Assembly (NCBI RefSeq): GCF_023740735.1
Contig: NZ_JAMRXH010000013.1
Coordinates: 157,947-221,946, forward strand
Source of the DNA: Nocardia sp. CDC159
GTDB lineage: Bacteria; Actinomycetota; Actinomycetes; Mycobacteriales; Mycobacteriaceae
Length of the DNA stretch: 64,000 bases
Direction of reading: 5' to 3'
Made by a program: the position numbers and the translations under genes. Under the pieces are notes generated by a model, which saw only the letters and a program-made list of their open reading frames with translations, was not told where the DNA came from and searched no databases. Positions 52,280-60,941 of this stretch are shown here, piece after piece (the stretch's first letter is position 1; each line of letters opens with the position of its first letter).

Positions 52280-52465
52280 TCAGGCGGTGCCGGTCGGTGC
52301 GGCGGGTTCGCGGATCGGGTGGATCGTGCCGCCGCCTGCCAGAGAGCGCTTCATGCGCGCTTCCACCAACGTCAGGAACGGGCCCTGCTTCTCCCCGGTG
52401 GGAGTGGTGAGTTCGTAGGTAGTGATCATCGGCTTGCGGCTGTTGCCGCCGCATCCACATCCCAT
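52280..52465 (-). CDS. Small phage protein
   Basis: The 61-residue product starts MGCGCGGNSRKPMITTYELTTPTGEKQGPF, a form seen in many actinophages between head genes. ATG 52465 follows a GGAAAGG-like site. Function unknown. Confidence 0.65.
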   Translation of the reverse strand: MGCGCGGNSRKPMITTYELTTPTGEKQGPFLTLVEARMKRSLAGGGTIHPIREPAAPTGTA

Positions 52466-52471
52466 GCCAGG

Positions 52472-54808
52472 TCATCCTTTCCCGTTGTTGACAGCAGCCA
52501 CCAGCGCCGCGGCCTCGGCGCGTCGCCGGTCGGAGATCACCGCGCGGGCCTGCCGCAGCCGGGCCTCGCTGGTGCGGTACTCACGGACTGCCGCGATGGC
52601 GACCGAACGCAGGATGCTGGTGTCCAGCGCGCGGGCGCGCGGGCGGGGCGCGAGCGATGCGACCAGCACGGTGCTGCGGCCCCGTTCGTCGTCTCGACCG
52701 CGGAGCACGGGGAAGCCGGGGGTGTTGACGCTGAGGGCGGCGACGAGTTCGAGGTGACCGCCGATGCTGCGCCAATCCCCGGACAAGGGGGCGGACAGGC
52801 CGTCGCGGACCTGGGCGTCGGTGGCATCGGGATGAAGTAGTCCCGATACCCAGATGCCGTGGGCGTCTTCGCCCGCGCGGACGTACGCCCAGCAGGTGGC
52901 GGTGTTGTCGTAGTGTTCGGCGGCGGCGCGGGCGCCCAGAGCGTGATCGGCATGGCCGGCACCCACGGTGAGCCGGCCGACCGGCAGCTGGTGACCGGTG
53001 CTGCATTCGATGGCACTGGTGTGGAAATGCGCGTAGCCGGTGACGGATCGGGGTGGGGTGACGCAGCGATCACTGATTCCGACATGGCAGGTGTCGAACA
53101 CCGCGAGATGGCCCTGCACGCGGCCGTTGTCGGTGATGTGCAGTGCGGTCGGCGCGGTGAACCCGGGGTCGGCGAACAGCGCCGGGTCGGGACGGAAGCG
53201 GGGTGCGGAAGCGGTGAGAACCGCTGCCGCAGCGATGGATTCGTTCTCGGCCAGTGCCTCGTCGAGGGTGATGCTGGTGGTGCCGAACGCGGGGATGGAC
53301 ACCAGCGTCGCCGCGGTCACGATCGCCGAGGTGACGGTCATGATCAGGCGCGTGTCGTCGGCGATCTCGGAGTCCTCGGTAATGAGGTTGCCGTCCTCGT
53401 CGCGGAGCTCCCAGTCGACGTCGGCCAGGTCGATGCTCGGGCGGGTGACGCTTTCGCGGATCTGCAGCTCGGCCTCGGCGGCCTCGGCGGTGTCGAGCAG
53501 ATGCCCGGTCGCGACGACCTGGGTGCCGTCGAGGCCGATCGTGTCGATGACGCCGATCGTGAACGCTTCGCCGTGCGCGGGCACGTCCTGGCGCTGCCAG
53601 CGCAGTGGCAGCGGGGTGTCGCGGAAGCGCAGATCCATCGTCGCGTCCAGCAGCCGGTCGTCGTCGGTTGGGACGCCGAGGTGGGCCAGGACCGCAGTGA
53701 ACGTGCGCATGGTGGGGATCCTCTCGGGTGGGGGTGCAGCAGCGTTGATCTGTCCGACCCCGGCCGGGTCGTCTCGCGCGCGGATGACACCCTCTTCCTC
53801 CCGGCGTCGCTCGATCTCGTCCTCGCGCGTCCCGGCCCGATTGCGGACGGTGGCGTCGCCGGGCCCGCGTTCGGTGTGCCGGTCGTCCTCGGCCGGTAGT
53901 TCCTCGTCGTCGGCGAGGATCATGATCGCGCACCGGCAGTTGCACACCTCGCTGGCCGGGGCTTCGGGGTCGCCGGGCCAGCGCAGCTTCACCCCGTTGG
54001 CCAGCTGGAAATCACCGTCCAGGTCCACTCGCTGCCCGTCAGCGGCGAAATGTGTTGTGCGCGTGCGCGTATCGATTGTGGCCAGCCACGCCTTCTGAAG
54101 GGTTTCGCCGGTGATTTCGCCCATCACCCGCGCGGATTCGAGGCGGGCAGCGTTCAGCGCGCCGGCGGTTTCGGTGCGTGCGACCAACGAGGGCCGACGC
54201 CCGCCGAAGGTCTCCAAATTCTCGATGTCCAGGACCGCGGCGATGCGGGCGTGCATCTCGCGGATCGACTCGCCCTCGCGGGTGGCGTCGACGAGTTCGT
54301 CCGCGATGATCGCGAAGGCGGTGTCGGGCGTGCGGACCATGCGGTTGTTGACCGCACCGAGGTAGTTGGTTGTCCAGGCCTGGACGGAGGGGACCGCGGC
54401 CACCAGCTCGGGCGTAATCTGTTGCTCCCCCGGCTCGGGCATGCGGGTCGGCCGGTCGACGCCGTCGGGAATGACCGGGATGTCGAGCTCGCCGAGCAGC
54501 GTGATCAGATCCCCTGCGGTGACGCCCAGCCCGGCCAGTTCGGCGGTCATCTGCTCCCACATCAGCTCCGCCAGCCCGGGCAGGAACACCGCGGCGAGGA
54601 TCGCTTCCCAGTCGGCCTGGGTGAGCGCGAGGGCTTCCGGTTGCGGGGGCGGCGGCAGCGGTTCCTCGGCGGCGGCGGTCAAGGTGGGTAGAACAGCCTT
54701 TCGGGCCAAGGGCAGCCACTGCCGATAGCACTCGGTGGCCAGCTGTTTCACTCGCCGCTCGGCCTCGAGCACCGTGAGCAGGGCGTGATGACGGCTGCGA
54801 GGTATCAC
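52472..54808 (-). CDS. MuF-like minor head protein fused to a capsid maturation protease
   Basis: The 778-residue product has a MuF domain at about 150-310 (VARTETAGALNAARLESAR, then TRTTHFAADGQRV and SEVCNCRCAIM). The second half (about 370-778) has NGRVQGHLAVFDTCHVGI, STGHQLPVGRLTVGAGHAD and GDWRSIGGHLELVAALSV, a capsid-protease type. The reading frame is continuous; ATG 53710 with GAGAGGATC upstream could also start the protease on its own. Fusion of the two is unusual. Confidence 0.8.
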   Translation of the reverse strand: MIPRSRHHALLTVLEAERRVKQLATECYRQWLPLARKAVLPTLTAAAEEPLPPPPQPEALALTQADWEAILAAVFLPGLAELMWEQMTAELAGLGVTAGDLITLLGELDIPVIPDGVDRPTRMPEPGEQQITPELVAAVPSVQAWTTNYLGAVNNRMVRTPDTAFAIIADELVDATREGESIREMHARIAAVLDIENLETFGGRRPSLVARTETAGALNAARLESARVMGEITGETLQKAWLATIDTRTRTTHFAADGQRVDLDGDFQLANGVKLRWPGDPEAPASEVCNCRCAIMILADDEELPAEDDRHTERGPGDATVRNRAGTREDEIERRREEEGVIRARDDPAGVGQINAAAPPPERIPTMRTFTAVLAHLGVPTDDDRLLDATMDLRFRDTPLPLRWQRQDVPAHGEAFTIGVIDTIGLDGTQVVATGHLLDTAEAAEAELQIRESVTRPSIDLADVDWELRDEDGNLITEDSEIADDTRLIMTVTSAIVTAATLVSIPAFGTTSITLDEALAENESIAAAAVLTASAPRFRPDPALFADPGFTAPTALHITDNGRVQGHLAVFDTCHVGISDRCVTPPRSVTGYAHFHTSAIECSTGHQLPVGRLTVGAGHADHALGARAAAEHYDNTATCWAYVRAGEDAHGIWVSGLLHPDATDAQVRDGLSAPLSGDWRSIGGHLELVAALSVNTPGFPVLRGRDDERGRSTVLVASLAPRPRARALDTSILRSVAIAAVREYRTSEARLRQARAVISDRRRAEAAALVAAVNNGKG

Positions 54809-56637
54809 CGCAGCACCGCCAGCGCGTCACGCGCGCCGATCGAGGCGTGCCCGGTGCTCATCAGCGCCTGCGATGCCCGGTCGATCACCAGGGTCCGCAA
54901 CCGTTCCGGATCCGCGCCGACCGCCGCCGCCATGTCCGCGGTGAATCCCGCGTCCCAGCCGGCGATCAGCCGCCGCGTCTCCGCCGGGCTCGTCACCGGC
55001 GGCATGCGGGTGTGGACCTGCCACGGCGGCAGTTCGGGGTATCGCGCTTGGTCGGCTCGTGTACAGCGGCGCTTACCCGCCAGCTCGAGGGCGCGCACCA
55101 GCAGCAGGCTGGCCATCGCACGTGCCGGTTCCGCCGAGGCTTCGACGTTGGCGGGCTCGGGCGGCTCCTGCTCGCGCGGGCCCTCGATCTCCCGCTGCGG
55201 GCCCGGCGTCGCGGGAGCCGGGACCTCGGGAATCTCGGGTAATGCGACGCCGAGCAGCGGTGCCAGCGACGGCAACAGCTCCGGTTTCCGGGCGACGGTG
55301 TCGCGGGCGAACTGCTGCCAGCCTTCGACCGTGTCGAGGTCGTAGCCGTCCTCTTCGGTGAACCCGAGGTGCTTCAACAGCGAGGGGTGGCTGAGCGCGC
55401 CGCGCTCGTTGGCGTTGAAAGCCTCGTCTTTCTTGTCGGGATCCTGGGTCAGCTGGGTGATGTCGTACCAGACCACGAACCGGTCAGGGTCGAGGCCTTC
55501 GCGTTCGAGCACGGGCCGGAACAAGGCCGTCGTCACGGCGTCGGCGATGATCTCCAGCAGCGGTACGACGTGGGTCTTGACCGTGTCCTCCTGCATGGCC
55601 CACGCGTTCCAATGGTTCATGTCCGACAGACCCAGCAGGACCTCAGCGGGGATGTCCATGCTCAGCGCCAGGCGGCGGATCGCGGCCTCGCGGATCTTCA
55701 GCTGCTCGGCGTTGACATCGGAATGCAAGTCGATGACCTTCGCCTTGTCGGTGAAGTCGCCGGCCACCGTGCACACAATCGGCAGATACGCCGCGGCCGA
55801 ATCAGGATTCTCCGTGGCGGCCTGCGCGACTTCGAACAACAGATCCTGCAGGTCCTGCGCGCTGGCTTGGACTTGCGGTGCCGGTGCCGGGGGCAGTGTC
55901 GGCGCGTCCGGGTCGACCGGTGCCGCGGTCGGTGCGGGCATCGCCTTGGGCAGCGACATTTCCGTCGGGAGCATCAGGATCTTGTTCCCGATCAGCCGGG
56001 ACTTTCCCGCGTGATGGATCGTGGCGGTGGTCTGCACGATCTCGGCCAACGCCCCCAGCGCCGAACGAACCGGCGAGTCGGCGTCCTGCGCGCGCTTGGG
56101 ATGCGGCTGCCACACCCGGAACAGGACGTCGACCTCCGGCCGGAAGAGATGCTTCGTACCGTCGTCCAGGGTCAGCACGATCTCTCCGGTGCCGCGGGTG
56201 GTGATCTCGGAGCGATCGAGCAGATGCCATTCCTCCATCTGCTCTTCGCGCCCCTGTGGGCGCACGATCACCGCGACGAATCCCTCGCCCGGTACGGTGA
56301 GGAAGACTCCGGTGCGGCCGAGCAACTGTGCCATCCCGGTCGGGCCGCCGGCGATATCGCGAACGATCCGGTTCGCTTGGGCGTTGGTCGTCTCCCCTGT
56401 CGGCCGGCCCGTCTCCTGATCGATCTCTGAGGCCACCAAGCGGCATTGGGTCAGTGACCCGTAGATCCATTTGCAGATGTAGCGCAGCTCGCCGCACTTT
56501 TCGTACATCTCCCAGCCGCGGGTCTGCCACGACTGCGACTCGACACCGAGCGTGGACCGAAACGTCTTGACCGGGTCCCGGACCGGTTGCACGGCAGCAG
56601 TCACGGCGGGTTTGCGGCGTGCGAAGATCCGGGCCAT
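54805..56637 (-). CDS. Portal protein
   Basis: The 610-residue product is a phage portal: WEMYEKCGELRYICKWIYGSLTQCRL near the N-terminus, EEWHLLDRSEI, then IPAEVLLGLSDMNHWNAWAMQEDTVKTHVVPLLE. A dodecameric portal is the DNA entry ring. ATG 56637 is set by late promoter element 9, 8 bases upstream, and there is no ribosome site. Confidence 0.88.
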   Translation of the reverse strand: MARIFARRKPAVTAAVQPVRDPVKTFRSTLGVESQSWQTRGWEMYEKCGELRYICKWIYGSLTQCRLVASEIDQETGRPTGETTNAQANRIVRDIAGGPTGMAQLLGRTGVFLTVPGEGFVAVIVRPQGREEQMEEWHLLDRSEITTRGTGEIVLTLDDGTKHLFRPEVDVLFRVWQPHPKRAQDADSPVRSALGALAEIVQTTATIHHAGKSRLIGNKILMLPTEMSLPKAMPAPTAAPVDPDAPTLPPAPAPQVQASAQDLQDLLFEVAQAATENPDSAAAYLPIVCTVAGDFTDKAKVIDLHSDVNAEQLKIREAAIRRLALSMDIPAEVLLGLSDMNHWNAWAMQEDTVKTHVVPLLEIIADAVTTALFRPVLEREGLDPDRFVVWYDITQLTQDPDKKDEAFNANERGALSHPSLLKHLGFTEEDGYDLDTVEGWQQFARDTVARKPELLPSLAPLLGVALPEIPEVPAPATPGPQREIEGPREQEPPEPANVEASAEPARAMASLLLVRALELAGKRRCTRADQARYPELPPWQVHTRMPPVTSPAETRRLIAGWDAGFTADMAAAVGADPERLRTLVIDRASQALMSTGHASIGARDALAVLR

Positions 56638-56645
56638 GCCGCCGG

Positions 56646-56666
56646 ACCGTACGGAGCAGGCGTGCA
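56646..56666 (-). promoter_or_regulatory. Late promoter element 9 (portal)
   Basis: Reading leftward: TGCACGCC, 7 bases, TACGGT, then 8 bases to ATG 56637. The core matches element 1 before the tape measure base for base across the box, spacer and -10, though on the opposite strand. Confidence 0.6.
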
Positions 56667-56677
56667 CGCACGGAGCG

Positions 56678-56977
56678 TCAGTCGGTGTCCACCGGGTCGG
56701 CCGTTGCGAGCATGCCGACCAGCTGCGATGCGGCCAGCGCGAGGAGGGGCAGAAGCCACCACGACAGCCCGGCGAGCGCGACGGCCGCCGGTGCGGTCGT
56801 GAACGCGACCCACACACTGGTGCACCAGGCACAATGCACCAGGTAGGTCAGCTGGGAGCCGGTGCCGAGACGCTGGATCAGTGCGGCGCGAATCGGCTCG
56901 GTGATCTTGTCGCGGGTCACCAGTCGGGTCAGGCGGGCCACGGCGAGAATCCAGGCGATGAGGATGAGCACGGTCAT
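56678..56977 (-). CDS. DUF1360-type membrane protein
   Basis: The 99-residue product (LTRLVTRDKITEPIRAALIQRLG ... YLVHCAWCTSVWVAF) matches the DUF1360 pattern with two membrane helices and a CxxC. Common in actinophages near the portal gene. Preceded by late promoter element 10 at 7 bases. Confidence 0.75.
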   Translation of the reverse strand: MTVLILIAWILAVARLTRLVTRDKITEPIRAALIQRLGTGSQLTYLVHCAWCTSVWVAFTTAPAAVALAGLSWWLLPLLALAASQLVGMLATADPVDTD

Positions 56978-56984
56978 GACGGGG

Positions 56985-57005
56985 ACGGTACGGCGGCGGG
57001 GTGCC
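56985..57005 (-). promoter_or_regulatory. Late promoter element 10 (DUF1360 gene)
   Basis: Reading leftward: GGCACCCC, 7 bases, TACCGT, then 7 bases to ATG 56977. The upstream box is poorly conserved but the -10 and spacing hold. Confidence 0.4.
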
Positions 57006-57168
57006 CGGCGCGGGATTCGCTCTGACGAGGTGCTCGTCGAGAAATCACATTGAAAGACAATGCGGCGCTGAACTATTCAATTTCCCAGTACCTGCCGACT
57101 TTGTCTGATTTCCGCCAATCTTTGCTGAAGTGGTCGCAACGACCGGGCGCAGGCCAAATTGCTCCCGG

Positions 57169-58722
57169 TCAAATCTTGCGCGAGTACCAGGAGTCTCGCG
57201 TCCGAATCGGATTGCGCACCTGGTCACGCGGATCCCGAGTCAGCCGCGCTGGAGATGCATATGCCGCAGTGTTGCCGAGCATGGCGGCCAAGCGATCCCG
57301 GGCGATAATGGCCGCGGCGACTCGGTCGGGCTGGTGCTGGCCGGCGTGCCAGGTGACCGCTTGCAGCTCCATCGTAAACAGCTGGTGGCCGTGGACGACA
57401 CATCGGCCGGTCTCGACGTCCGAGCGCAGGCCAATCGAGCGCACGACGGCATCGCCGGTGCCGCGCCACATATGCACTCGGAAAGGTTGTGGTGCCTCAG
57501 GATTCGCGCTTTCAGCGCGGAGCTGTTTCCATGCTTCGAGCACGGTGCGCCGGTAGGTGGTGGGGGCGGTATAGCCTTCGACGGCGATCTCGTGCGCCCC
57601 GGTCTCGAGGGCCAGTTCGACTGCGCGGGTCGCCCATTCGTTCGAGGTGAGTCGTGCCGACCAGTCATGGGTCAGCACGATGCGGCCGTCGGTGGTGATG
57701 CCCGCGGCGATGATGCCGGCCTCGTCGCCCTGGCCGGTGTCGGCGGGGTCGACGGCGACAATACGTACGGCGAAGTCCGGCCGCACGGCGATGCGGTGAT
57801 CGTCGAACCATTCCTGTTCGAACAGGCCACCTTTCAGCGGGCGCGGTGAGCCCTGATACATCGCGAACCAGACCCGGGCCGGACTGTGCTCACGGATCTT
57901 CGGCCAGTCCTGATCGCGCGGTGATTCCAACAGCTCGCCGGGCGCGCGGTCGAGGGAGTCCAGCACGCCGTCTTCGGCGATGGCCGGGAAGTTGAGCACG
58001 CGCCACTCCCCGGGCATGCGCTGTTGGAGGTAGGCGAGGGCGTCGTGCTCGTTCCAGCGTGTGGAGATGGCGACGATCGGGGCATCGGCGCCGAGGCGCT
58101 GCAGGGCGACCGAGTCCAGCCAGGAGTTCACGCGGCGGCGCACCGCGGCGCTGTCGGCGTCTTCCATCGACGCGTAGAGGTCGTCGAGGAGCAGGTAGTC
58201 GGCGGGTATTCCGGCCAGGGCGGTGCCGACGCCGCACGCGGTGAGCGATCCCTTGTGTCCGCGTAGCCGCCAGAACTTCGCGGCGCTGGCGGTCCGCGGA
58301 ACAGCGAGGCCGAGCCGGTCCGGCAGCGGCTCGCCGGTCTCGGCCCGGGCGGTGGATCCGAAAGCCTGGATCAGATTGCGGATTTCGGTCGAGTGCTTGA
58401 GGGCGAGGTGCTCGGCGTGGGTGGCGATGATGATCCGCCAGTTCGGTTGGCGCAGCATGGCTCGCAGGGTTCCGGCGATCGCGACGCGCTGGGATTTGCC
58501 GGTCTGCGACGGCATCGAGACCATCAGCCGTGCGGCGGGGGTGCTGAATGCCCATTCGAGGTTCTCGTCGATCAACTGCAACGCGGGGGTTTGGCGGACG
58601 TGAGGGTCGAGGTGCTGGGCGAGCGCGCCGGCAGCCGGGTAGTCGCGCACGCAACGCAGACGGGTGATTTCGCGCCGCAGGAACGCCTCGTTCGCCGCAG
58701 TCTGCATGAGCGGCGCGCCCAT
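57169..58722 (-). CDS. terL: Terminase large subunit
   Basis: The 517-residue product has a Walker A-like segment SMPSQTGKSQ (about residue 70), Walker B YLLLDDLY (about 180) and an RNase-H-type nuclease half with VRIVAVDPADTGQGDEAG (about 360). It packages DNA into proheads. ATG 58722 overlaps the preceding stop. The 191-bp gap 56978-57168 holds only promoter element 10. Confidence 0.9.
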   Translation of the reverse strand: MGAPLMQTAANEAFLRREITRLRCVRDYPAAGALAQHLDPHVRQTPALQLIDENLEWAFSTPAARLMVSMPSQTGKSQRVAIAGTLRAMLRQPNWRIIIATHAEHLALKHSTEIRNLIQAFGSTARAETGEPLPDRLGLAVPRTASAAKFWRLRGHKGSLTACGVGTALAGIPADYLLLDDLYASMEDADSAAVRRRVNSWLDSVALQRLGADAPIVAISTRWNEHDALAYLQQRMPGEWRVLNFPAIAEDGVLDSLDRAPGELLESPRDQDWPKIREHSPARVWFAMYQGSPRPLKGGLFEQEWFDDHRIAVRPDFAVRIVAVDPADTGQGDEAGIIAAGITTDGRIVLTHDWSARLTSNEWATRAVELALETGAHEIAVEGYTAPTTYRRTVLEAWKQLRAESANPEAPQPFRVHMWRGTGDAVVRSIGLRSDVETGRCVVHGHQLFTMELQAVTWHAGQHQPDRVAAAIIARDRLAAMLGNTAAYASPARLTRDPRDQVRNPIRTRDSWYSRKI

Positions 58723-59249
58723 CAGAACAGGGTGAGCTGGTCGGGATCGACGGGACGGCGCCGCAGCCGCGGTCGGGGCCGGTTGGTGCCGAGGTATTTC
58801 CGGTAGGTGCGGGTCCGATGCTCCTCTTGGTGACATCGGGTGCGAAGGTTGCGGATCTGGTCGACCGCGGTAACCAGTTGCGCGCGGACCCGGGTGGTGG
58901 ATTGTTCGCAGTTGCTGAGGGCGCTCTGGCACCAGCGGTCGAGGGACTCGATGCGGTCGGCGTGAGCGTGCGCGCGGGCATCGGCGACGATCCATCGGCT
59001 GGTCATGATGGTCAGCGGATCGGCGCGTAGGTACCGGATCTTGCGGACGCGACATCCGACCCGGGTGGCAATCTCGTCCGCGGTCAGGCCCTGGGCGGTG
59101 AGGTGGGCAACCAGCCAGCACTGATCGGGATGGGCCAATTCGAGGAGGCGGACACCGCCCGCCAGCGCGGCGTCGACGAGCAGCGAATCCGGCTCCCACG
59201 GAGACGTGTTGCCATCGGGGACGGGCCGCAGGACGGCTGCCGCAATCAC
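58722..59249 (-). CDS. HTH protein, possible small terminase or regulator
   Basis: The 175-residue product has an HTH segment LTAQGLTADEIATRVGCRVRKIRYLRA (about 50-76) and a coiled-coil C-terminus. It lies between the two terminase-type genes and overlaps both. Either this or the next gene could be the small terminase. Confidence 0.6.
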   Translation of the reverse strand: MIAAAVLRPVPDGNTSPWEPDSLLVDAALAGGVRLLELAHPDQCWLVAHLTAQGLTADEIATRVGCRVRKIRYLRADPLTIMTSRWIVADARAHAHADRIESLDRWCQSALSNCEQSTTRVRAQLVTAVDQIRNLRTRCHQEEHRTRTYRKYLGTNRPRPRLRRRPVDPDQLTLF

Positions 59250-59716
59250 CGTCGGCCGCCGGGCTCGAGCGCGGCGGGCGGCAGTTGCTGCTGCAGGGCA
59301 ACGTATTCGGCGAGTGAGGCCCGAAATTCGTCGGGGGTCATACGCGGGCCGTCAGCGCCCGGGCCTTCGCGGTTGAGGCCGTGCAGCTTGTTGATCGAGT
59401 CCATGACGCGCAGCACGATGGCGGCGGCTTTGTCGTCCGGCGGCATGAGGTCACCGTCTTCGTCGTGGGCGGTGCCGACCGCGGCGGGCCACCAGGCGCG
59501 CAGCAGGGCGAGGTAGCGCTGGTCCTGGACGGTTCGGTATTCGTCGGCGGTTTCGGATTCCCACCGGTCGAGCAGAGCGCCGACGGCCTTGCGGACCCCG
59601 GCTTCGGTTTTCCAGTCGGTTTGGTCGCAGATGGATTGCCAGGTGTGGCCTTCGATACGGAGCTGGAGGGCGTGGATGCTGCGGGCGCGTTGGTCGGTGC
59701 GGTGATAGTTGACCAC
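59246..59716 (-). CDS. Putative terminase small subunit
   Basis: The 156-residue product has an HTH (LRIEGHTWQSICDQTDWKTEAGVRKAVGALLDRW) and then EYRTVQDQRYLALLRAWWPAAVGT ... AAAIVLRVMDSINKLHGL, the usual actinophage small-terminase layout. GTG 59716 is chosen because GGAGGTGA lies just before it; ATG 59758 adds 14 residues and starts inside a palindrome. Confidence 0.75.
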   Translation of the reverse strand: MVNYHRTDQRARSIHALQLRIEGHTWQSICDQTDWKTEAGVRKAVGALLDRWESETADEYRTVQDQRYLALLRAWWPAAVGTAHDEDGDLMPPDDKAAAIVLRVMDSINKLHGLNREGPGADGPRMTPDEFRASLAEYVALQQQLPPAALEPGGRR

Positions 59717-59743
59717 GCCTTCACCTCCCTGCCTGCACAATTC

Positions 59744-59772
59744 GCCTACGTCGTTCATAGTACGTCGTAGGC
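59744..59772. promoter_or_regulatory. Imperfect palindrome at the start of the packaging operon
   Basis: GCCTACGTCGT and ACGTCGTAGGC flank a 7-base centre, with one mismatch. It overlaps the upstream possible start of the small-terminase gene. A likely operator or packaging-recognition site. Confidence 0.5.
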
Positions 59773-59821
59773 AATTTGCTTGGTGTTATCTGGCGGTGCT
59801 TGCAGGAATGGCTATTTCGGT

Positions 59822-60544
59822 CTAGCCGGTCCGGATGGCGGCGAGCCGTTCGGTTGCCGTGGTTGCGTAGGCGGGGACGCCTTCGATGCCGAGGAATCGC
59901 CGTCCTTCGAGGTGGGCGGCGACGCCGGTGGTGCCGCTGCCGGCGAACGGGTCGAGGATTCGGCCGCCGGTGGGGACGGTGCGCGCGAGGTCGCACATCA
60001 GCTCGACTGGTTTGGCGGTGATGTGTTGGCGGTGGCGGCCTTTCGGGCTGCCGTAGGTGTAGACGCCGGGCAGGCAGGGTGGCCGGTGGTCGGGGTCGAG
60101 TTGGCCGTGAGAGGCCCAGAGGATGTATTCGGATTCGTTGCGGAACCCGGGGTTGGGTCTGGAGTTCGTTTTGCGCCACACGACGATTCCGCGCCACCGC
60201 CAGCCAGCGACCTGCAGTGCGTCGCTGAGGGCCGGGAGTTGTCTCCAGTCGGTGAAGACGAGGGCCTGGCCGCCGGGGCGGATCAGGCGCAGGGCCTCGG
60301 TCAACCAGATCGACGCCCAGATGGTGAAGCTGCGTTGGTCGCGTTGGTCGGGGAAGTCTGGCATGGCTCTGCCGCTGGCCGAGTCCGTCGACACATATTT
60401 CTGCACCGCGCTGCGGGTGGTGCGGTCGGTGGATGCGGTGCCGCCGGAGCAGTAGGGCGGATCGGTGATCAGCGCGTCGAACGAGGCGGAGGGCAGGTCG
60501 CGCATGACGGTGAGCGCTTCGCCGCAGATGATTTGCTCGGACAT
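59822..60544 (-). CDS. DNA methyltransferase (class beta, N4/N6)
   Basis: The 240-residue product has the DPPY motif early (LITDPPYCSGG, about residue 30) and the SAM-binding DPFAGSGTTG near the C-terminus (about 205), the class beta order. It likely modifies adenine-N6 or cytosine-N4 in phage DNA against host restriction. No endonuclease gene lies beside it, so it is an orphan. ATG 60544 is weakly led. Confidence 0.85.
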   Translation of the reverse strand: MSEQIICGEALTVMRDLPSASFDALITDPPYCSGGTASTDRTTRSAVQKYVSTDSASGRAMPDFPDQRDQRSFTIWASIWLTEALRLIRPGGQALVFTDWRQLPALSDALQVAGWRWRGIVVWRKTNSRPNPGFRNESEYILWASHGQLDPDHRPPCLPGVYTYGSPKGRHRQHITAKPVELMCDLARTVPTGGRILDPFAGSGTTGVAAHLEGRRFLGIEGVPAYATTATERLAAIRTG

Positions 60545-60621
60545 TTCCCGAGCGTAGCTCGAACGACCTGCGGAAACGCCCGCAGTCAAGATCGTCAGGC
60601 GGGGAGTAGTCGCGGTCGCGT

Positions 60622-60867
60622 CTACGAGCGTCGGGCCTCGGCGGCTACTTCGTCAGCGAGAGCGGACAGTGCTGCAGCCGCGGCCGACACCTCGGTGAGC
60701 TTGTCCGGCGACAGCTTCACCAGGGTCGCGCGGGCCTTGGCGAGGTCGCCGCGCATCATCCAACCGAAGGCCCCTTGCGCTGTCATGGTTCCGGCTGCGG
60801 CGGTCGCCGACTCGCGAAGGCGCTGCAGCGCGGCGTCGAGGCGCTCGCCGGGGGTGGGGTCGTCCAT
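60622..60867 (-). CDS. Small helical hypothetical protein
   Basis: The 81-residue alanine-rich product (LDAALQRLRESATAAAGTMTAQGAFGWMMRGDLAKARATL) is helical. No family recognised. It is the last member of the minus-strand run before the secreted lipase operon. Confidence 0.55.
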   Translation of the reverse strand: MDDPTPGERLDAALQRLRESATAAAGTMTAQGAFGWMMRGDLAKARATLVKLSPDKLTEVSAAAAALSALADEVAAEARRS

Positions 60868-60908
60868 GGTTCATCCTGTCCGAGGTATGGGGTGTCACCA
60901 GTTGGCGC

Positions 60909-60932
60909 AGGGCCCGCACCATGGCGGGCCCT
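60909..60932 (-). terminator. Terminator hairpin after the lipase operon
   Basis: AGGGCCCGC (60909-60917) and GCGGGCCCT (60924-60932) form a perfect 9-bp stem with a 6-base loop, ten bases past the stop of the gene at 60942 on the minus strand. Confidence 0.6.
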
Positions 60933-60941
60933 CGCCGTGGG

